This document shows positions 41,038 to 45,188 of a stretch of DNA of 45,188 nt, in pieces. A program made the position numbers and the translations under genes. This DNA comes from Paracoccaceae bacterium (GTDB lineage: Bacteria > Pseudomonadota > Alphaproteobacteria > Rhodobacterales > Rhodobacteraceae). The DNA lies in NCBI GenBank assembly GCA_030148745.1, contig JASBSV010000019.1, positions 1-45,188 on the forward strand, in the 5' to 3' direction. Every line of letters starts with the position of its first letter. The first letter of the stretch is position 1. The notes under the pieces were generated by a model. The model saw nothing but the letters and a program-made list of their open reading frames with translations, was not told where the DNA came from and made no database searches.

Positions 41038-44000
41038 ATGACCCAGTCCCCGCGATTCATTCACCTGCGCCTTCACAGCGAATATTCGCTTTTGGAAGGG
41101 GCGGTTCGGCTGAAAAAGCTTCCTGCGCTTTGCCGCGCTGCGGCAATGCCCGCCGTTGCGGTGACCGACACCAATAACATGTTTGCTGCATTGGAATTTT
41201 CGGTCAGCGCCGCCGATCAGGGGGTGCAGCCGATTTTAGGGTGTCAGGTCGATCTGAACTATGATCCACCGGCCCCGGGTGAACGCGCCAAGCCGCCCGC
41301 GCCGCTGGTGCTTCTGGCGCAGAACGAGACGGGATACCTCAATCTGCTCCGGCTCAATTCGGCGCTTTATCTCGACAAGGGCGGCGCCCTTCCCGAGGTG
41401 TCACTGGCCGATCTCGAGGCTGGCGCCGAAGGACTGATTTGTCTGACCGGCGGGCCGGACGGGCCATTGGGACGGCTGATTCTTGCGGGGCAGAAACCCA
41501 AGGCGCGCGCGCTTCTTGAACGTCTGGCGGCGATCTATGGCGACCGTCTTTATGTCGAGTTGCAGCGCCATCCGGGCGAAGGAGGTGCCCGACCCGAAGC
41601 GGAAACTGCGACCGAACGCTGGTTCGTCGAATGGGCCTATGAGCTGGGTCTGCCACTGGTGGCGACCAATGACGTCTATTTCCCGGATGCAAAGATGTAT
41701 GAGGCGCATGACGCGCTGATCTGTATTGCCGATGGCGCCTATGTCGATCAGCAGGAGCCGCGCCGCCGCCTGACCCCGCAGCATTATTTCAAGACGGGCG
41801 AGGAAATGGCAGCGCTATTTGCCGATCTGCCCGAGGCGATTGAAAACACAGTTGAAATCGCCCGCCGCTGCGCCTTTGCGGCCCAGCGGCGTGATCCGAT
41901 CCTGCCGAAATTCGCCGATGACGAGGTTGATGAGCTGCGCCGTCAGGCCAAGGAAGGCCTTGCCGCGCGTCTGGCCGTCATTCCCCATGCGGCCCCGGTC
42001 GAGGAATATGAAAAGCGGCTGGAATTTGAGCTGGGCATCATCGAAGGCATGGGGTTTCCCGGCTATTTCCTGATCGTTGCCGATTTCATCAAATGGGCCA
42101 AGGACCACGATATCCCCGTCGGGCCGGGTCGCGGCTCGGGCGCGGGCAGCCTTGTGGCCTATGCGCTGACGATCACCGATCTGGATCCGCTGCGATATAG
42201 CCTGCTGTTTGAACGCTTCCTGAACCCCGAGCGTGTGTCGATGCCTGACTTCGACATTGATTTCTGCATGGACCGCCGAGAGGAAGTGATCCGTTACGTT
42301 CAGCAGAAATACGGGCGCGACAAGGTGGGCCAGATCATCACCTTTGGCGCGCTTTTGTCCAAGGCGGCGGTGCGCGACATCGGCCGGGTTCTGCAAATGC
42401 CATATGGGCAAGTGGACCGTCTGTCCAAGATGATCCCGGTCGAGGGGGTCAAACCGGTCAGCATCGAAAAGGCGCTGGCCGATGAGCCGCGACTGCGCGA
42501 AGAGGCCAAGGCAGAAGAAGTCGTGGAGCGTCTGTTGACCTATGGCCAGCAGGTCGAAGGGTTGCTGCGGAATGCATCCACCCATGCCGCGGGCGTTGTC
42601 ATCGGCGACCGGCCGCTGGACCGGCTTGTGCCGCTTTATCAGGATCCCCGCTCGGACATGCCGGCGACCCAGTTCAACATGAAATGGGTCGAGCAGGCGG
42701 GTCTGGTGAAATTCGACTTTCTGGGCCTTAAAACGCTGACCATCATTCAGAACGCCCTGAACCTTCTGAAGGATCGCGGGGTTGATATTGATATCGGTGC
42801 GATCCCGCTGGACGACGAAAAGACCTATCAGCTTTATGCGGCGGCCAAAACGGTTGCGGTGTTTCAGGTTGAAAGCTCGGGCATGATGGATGCGCTCAAG
42901 CGCATGAAACCCACCTGTATCGAGGATATCATCGCGCTGGTGGCGCTTTACCGGCCCGGACCGATGGAAAACATCCCGACCTTTTGCGAGGTCAAGAATG
43001 GCCTGAAAGAGCGCGAAAACCTGCACCCGACGATTGACCATATTCTGGACGAAACTCAGGGGATTATCGTTTATCAGGAACAGGTTATGCAGATCGCCCA
43101 AGAGATGGCAGGCTATTCTCTGGGCGGCGCCGACCTTTTGCGCCGGGCGATGGGTAAAAAGATTCAGGCGGCGATGGATGCCGAGCGCCCCAAGTTCCTT
43201 GGGGGGGCGGCAAAGAACGGTGTCGACAAGGCCAAGGCGACCGAGGTCTGGAACCTTCTGGACAAATTTGCCAACTACGGCTTCAACAAATCGCACGCCG
43301 CCGCCTATGCCGTTGTCAGCTATCAGACCGCATGGCTGAAGGCCAATTACCCGGTCGAGTTTATGGCCGGTGTGATGAACTGCGATTTGCATCTGACCGA
43401 CAAGCTTGCCGTCTATGCCGAAGAGGTGCGGCGCAAGCTTGAGATCGAGATCATTCCCCCTTGCGTCAACCGCTCGCAGCCGATGTTCAGTGTCGATGAC
43501 GGGCGCATCGTCTATGCTTTGGGCGCACTGAAAAACGTCGGTGTGGACGCGATGGGCCTGATCGCGCAGGGTCGCGGCGACCGGCCCTTTGCCACGCTTT
43601 TCGATTTTGCCCGGCGAGTTGACCTGAAACGTATCGGCAAGCGCCCGATGGAGATGCTGGCCCGTTCAGGCGCCTTCGATCAGCTTGACCCAAATCGCCG
43701 GCGCGTCTTTGACAGCCTTGATGCGCTGGTCAGCTATTCTGCGGCGGTGCATGAACAGCGCGCCTCGTCTCAGGTGTCGCTTTTCGGCGAGGCGGGTGAG
43801 GACCTGCCAGAGCCGCGCCTTTCAGTCGCCGAAGACTGGCTGCCGAACGAGCGGCTGGCCGAGGAGCATAAGGCAATCGGCTTTTACCTGTCAGGCCATC
43901 CGCTGGACGATTACATGACCTCGCTCAAGCGCAAGGGCGTGATGACACTGGCCGAGGTAACGGCTCAGGCCGACCGCGGCCCGGCGATTGCCAAGATGGC

Positions 44001-44487
44001 CGGGTCTGTCGCCGGGCGGCAGGAACGCAAATCGGCACGCGGCAACCGTTTCGCCTTTGCGCAACTTTCCGACCCGACCGGGCTTTATGAGGTCACGATC
44101 TTTTCGGATGTGCTGGAGGCGGGGCGCGATCACCTTGAAGCAGGCTCGAACGTGGTGCTGACGGTCGAGGCAACGATGGAAAGCGATCAGCTTAAACTTC
44201 TGGCCCGCAGCATCCAGCCGATCGATAGTGCGGTCATGGGCGCGGGCGGTATGGGTCTGAAAGTTTTTTTGGATGATCCGTCGGCAATCGATGTTGTCTC
44301 ATCACTTTTGGAACGAGCGGCCAAAGATGCCAAGGTGCGCGCCCGCGGCCCGGTGAATTTCTGCCTGATGGACCCGCAACTGCCGGGCGAGGTCGAGATT
44401 GATCTGGGTCAGGAATTTCCGGTCACGCCACAGATCAAGGGGGCGATCAAATCGCTGGGTGGTGTGATCACGGTTGAGGAAATCTAG
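41038..44487 (+). CDS. dnaE: DNA polymerase III subunit alpha
   Basis: A 1149-residue replicative polymerase subunit (C-family, DnaE1). The N-terminal PHP domain starts FIHLRLHSEYSLLEGAVRLK. The catalytic palm has D406 and D408 in PDFDIDFCMDRREEVIRYV, and GPGRGSGAGSLVAYAL precedes it; these match E. coli D401 and D403. The thumb/finger region contains RRAMGKKI and FNKSHAAAYAVVSYQTAWLKANYP. The C-terminal OB domain (AGSVAGRQERKSARGNRFAFAQLSD) follows. Length is normal for alphaproteobacteria. It acts in the cytoplasm as part of the replisome. The end converges on slyX across 36 bp. Confidence 0.98.
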   Translation: MTQSPRFIHLRLHSEYSLLEGAVRLKKLPALCRAAAMPAVAVTDTNNMFAALEFSVSAADQGVQPILGCQVDLNYDPPAPGERAKPPAPLVLLAQNETGYLNLLRLNSALYLDKGGALPEVSLADLEAGAEGLICLTGGPDGPLGRLILAGQKPKARALLERLAAIYGDRLYVELQRHPGEGGARPEAETATERWFVEWAYELGLPLVATNDVYFPDAKMYEAHDALICIADGAYVDQQEPRRRLTPQHYFKTGEEMAALFADLPEAIENTVEIARRCAFAAQRRDPILPKFADDEVDELRRQAKEGLAARLAVIPHAAPVEEYEKRLEFELGIIEGMGFPGYFLIVADFIKWAKDHDIPVGPGRGSGAGSLVAYALTITDLDPLRYSLLFERFLNPERVSMPDFDIDFCMDRREEVIRYVQQKYGRDKVGQIITFGALLSKAAVRDIGRVLQMPYGQVDRLSKMIPVEGVKPVSIEKALADEPRLREEAKAEEVVERLLTYGQQVEGLLRNASTHAAGVVIGDRPLDRLVPLYQDPRSDMPATQFNMKWVEQAGLVKFDFLGLKTLTIIQNALNLLKDRGVDIDIGAIPLDDEKTYQLYAAAKTVAVFQVESSGMMDALKRMKPTCIEDIIALVALYRPGPMENIPTFCEVKNGLKERENLHPTIDHILDETQGIIVYQEQVMQIAQEMAGYSLGGADLLRRAMGKKIQAAMDAERPKFLGGAAKNGVDKAKATEVWNLLDKFANYGFNKSHAAAYAVVSYQTAWLKANYPVEFMAGVMNCDLHLTDKLAVYAEEVRRKLEIEIIPPCVNRSQPMFSVDDGRIVYALGALKNVGVDAMGLIAQGRGDRPFATLFDFARRVDLKRIGKRPMEMLARSGAFDQLDPNRRRVFDSLDALVSYSAAVHEQRASSQVSLFGEAGEDLPEPRLSVAEDWLPNERLAEEHKAIGFYLSGHPLDDYMTSLKRKGVMTLAEVTAQADRGPAIAKMAGSVAGRQERKSARGNRFAFAQLSDPTGLYEVTIFSDVLEAGRDHLEAGSNVVLTVEATMESDQLKLLARSIQPIDSAVMGAGGMGLKVFLDDPSAIDVVSSLLERAAKDAKVRARGPVNFCLMDPQLPGEVEIDLGQEFPVTPQIKGAIKSLGGVITVEEI

Positions 44488-44523
44488 CCAACCCGCGCCC
44501 GCTGCGTGCTGGCGCCCGCGCGA

Positions 44524-44733
44524 TCACCAATGCGGCGGTTTCTGATTGCCCAGCGTGACGCTTTCGGGATTTGCAAGCTCGCGCTCGGCCTCGCGCTCCA
44601 GCAAGATCTTCAGCCGGCCCGTCAATGCGCGGATTTCCTTGTCCTGACGGGCCACGACATCGGACAGATCATCGACCAGACGCTCAAGATGGGCGATGCG
44701 GGTTTCAAGCGATATTTGCGGATCGTCGTTCAT
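44524..44733 (-). CDS. slyX: SlyX family protein
   Basis: A 69-residue protein that starts MNDDPQISLETRIAHLERLV and continues as a heptad coiled coil (LVDDLSDVVARQDKEIRALTGRLKILLERE). It ends in QKPPHW, close to the PPHY terminus of E. coli SlyX. The cellular role of SlyX is not well defined. I chose the ATG at 44733, with AGAGG about seven bases upstream; a longer frame from 44802 adds unrelated residues. It lies between the convergent dnaE and divergent hisS genes. Confidence 0.85.
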   Translation of the reverse strand: MNDDPQISLETRIAHLERLVDDLSDVVARQDKEIRALTGRLKILLEREAERELANPESVTLGNQKPPHW

Positions 44734-44868
44734 GTCCCGGCCTCTAGCACAGAGCGGTCGGTCATGGAAATCGGTTTGCGCGCGCGCGCCTTTGCACGTC
44801 AAAGATACACGACCGAGTTGCCCCTATGACGCGCCTCGGCTAAACCGCGCGGGAACGGAGGGCGGCGC

Positions 44869-45188
44869 ATGGCCAAAGTGAAAAAACAACCCCGGCCAAA
44901 GGCGGAAACGCCCAAAGGCTTTCGCGACTACTTCGGCGGCGATGTTGCCGAACGAACGGCGATGCTTGGGCAGATCGCCGAGGTTTATCACCGCTATGGG
45001 TTTGATGCGCTGGAAACCTCGGCGGTTGAGACGGTCGAGGCGCTGGGCAAGTTCCTGCCTGATGTGGACCGCCCCAATGAGGGCGTCTTTGCCTGGCAGG
45101 AGGATGACAGCGGCTGGGTGGCGCTGCGTTATGATCTGACGGCGCCGCTGGCGCGGGTCTATGCCCAATACCGCAACGATCTGCCAAC
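44869..45188 (+). CDS. hisS: Histidyl-tRNA synthetase, N-terminal part (runs off the window)
   Basis: The first 106 codons are present. After a short basic start [20 protein letters not shown] comes class II motif 1 (PKGFRDYF) and [19 protein letters not shown]. Motif 2 begins with [16 protein letters not shown], the version usual in alphaproteobacteria. The enzyme charges tRNA-His in the cytoplasm. GGAGG lies about eight bases before the ATG at 44869. The C-terminal catalytic and anticodon-binding parts lie outside the window, so completeness cannot be checked. Confidence 0.96.
   Translation, partial: MAKVKKQPRPKAETPKGFRDYFGGDVAERTAMLGQIAEVYHRYGFDALETSAVETVEALGKFLPDVDRPNEGVFAWQEDDSGWVALRYDLTAPLARVYAQYRNDLP

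Noticed and set aside
41815-43392. A 525-codon open frame on the minus strand inside dnaE
   Set aside because: It is the complement of the DnaE catalytic core; no ribosome site or family motif was seen.
1-45188. CRISPR arrays, tRNA or rRNA genes, insertion sequences, prophage or toxin-antitoxin modules
   Set aside because: No regularly spaced repeats, tRNA-like cloverleaf sequences, transposase or integrase motifs were found by eye. A covariance search (tRNAscan-SE, Infernal) would settle the RNA part.

Overview
The window is a stretch of ordinary chromosome from an alphaproteobacterium, most probably Rhodobacteraceae (Roseobacter/Rhodobacter group). The base composition is GC-rich. Gene content and order fit the group: nfu next to a usp gene, trpS - rhomboid-like - murJ - glnD, an RpoHII-type sigma-32, xdhABC beside a BMP-type ABC transporter, and several sarcosine/dimethylglycine-dehydrogenase-like flavoproteins. 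An iron-control element typical of alphaproteobacteria lies in front of nfu. No rRNA, tRNA, CRISPR, integrase, transposase or prophage gene was seen.

Layout. 1-2.5 kb (minus): the N-terminal part of nfu, a universal stress protein, a class IV aminotransferase and a VOC protein. 2.8-10.2 kb: trpS, a rhomboid homologue without its catalytic residues (plus), then murJ, glnD and a short LpoA-like lipoprotein (minus). 10.3-13.5 kb (plus): rsmI, yraN, gshB and a hormone-sensitive-lipase-type hydrolase. 13.4-17.4 kb (minus): comM, an alpha/beta hydrolase, a CobC-like phosphatase and cobU. 17.5-23.3 kb (plus): rpoH, coaBC, dut, a MoeB/ThiF enzyme with an N-terminal membrane anchor, and an M3 peptidase. 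23.3-26.7 kb: an SH3-like periplasmic protein, a 2-hydroxyacid dehydrogenase, and panC-panB. 26.9-31.3 kb: a GcvT-domain flavoprotein facing a DauA-like D-amino-acid dehydrogenase and an aldo/keto reductase.

31.4-40.9 kb (minus) is the largest functional unit: xdhA-xdhB-xdhC-ATPase-permease-permease-BMP binding protein. It reads as one uptake-plus-oxidation operon for purines, with a strong terminator at its end and a hairpin just before the binding-protein gene. 40.9-45.2 kb: dnaE, slyX and the start of hisS.

The observations that stand out are not new gene clusters. They are: a perfect 33-bp dispersed repeat that occurs once between convergent genes and once, in frame, inside xdhB; a pseudo-rhomboid; a membrane-anchored MoeB-like E1; a hydroxyacid dehydrogenase lacking the usual catalytic Glu; an Irr-type box over the nfu promoter; and a possible sigma-E promoter in front of rpoH. 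I did not find a clearly undescribed multi-gene system.
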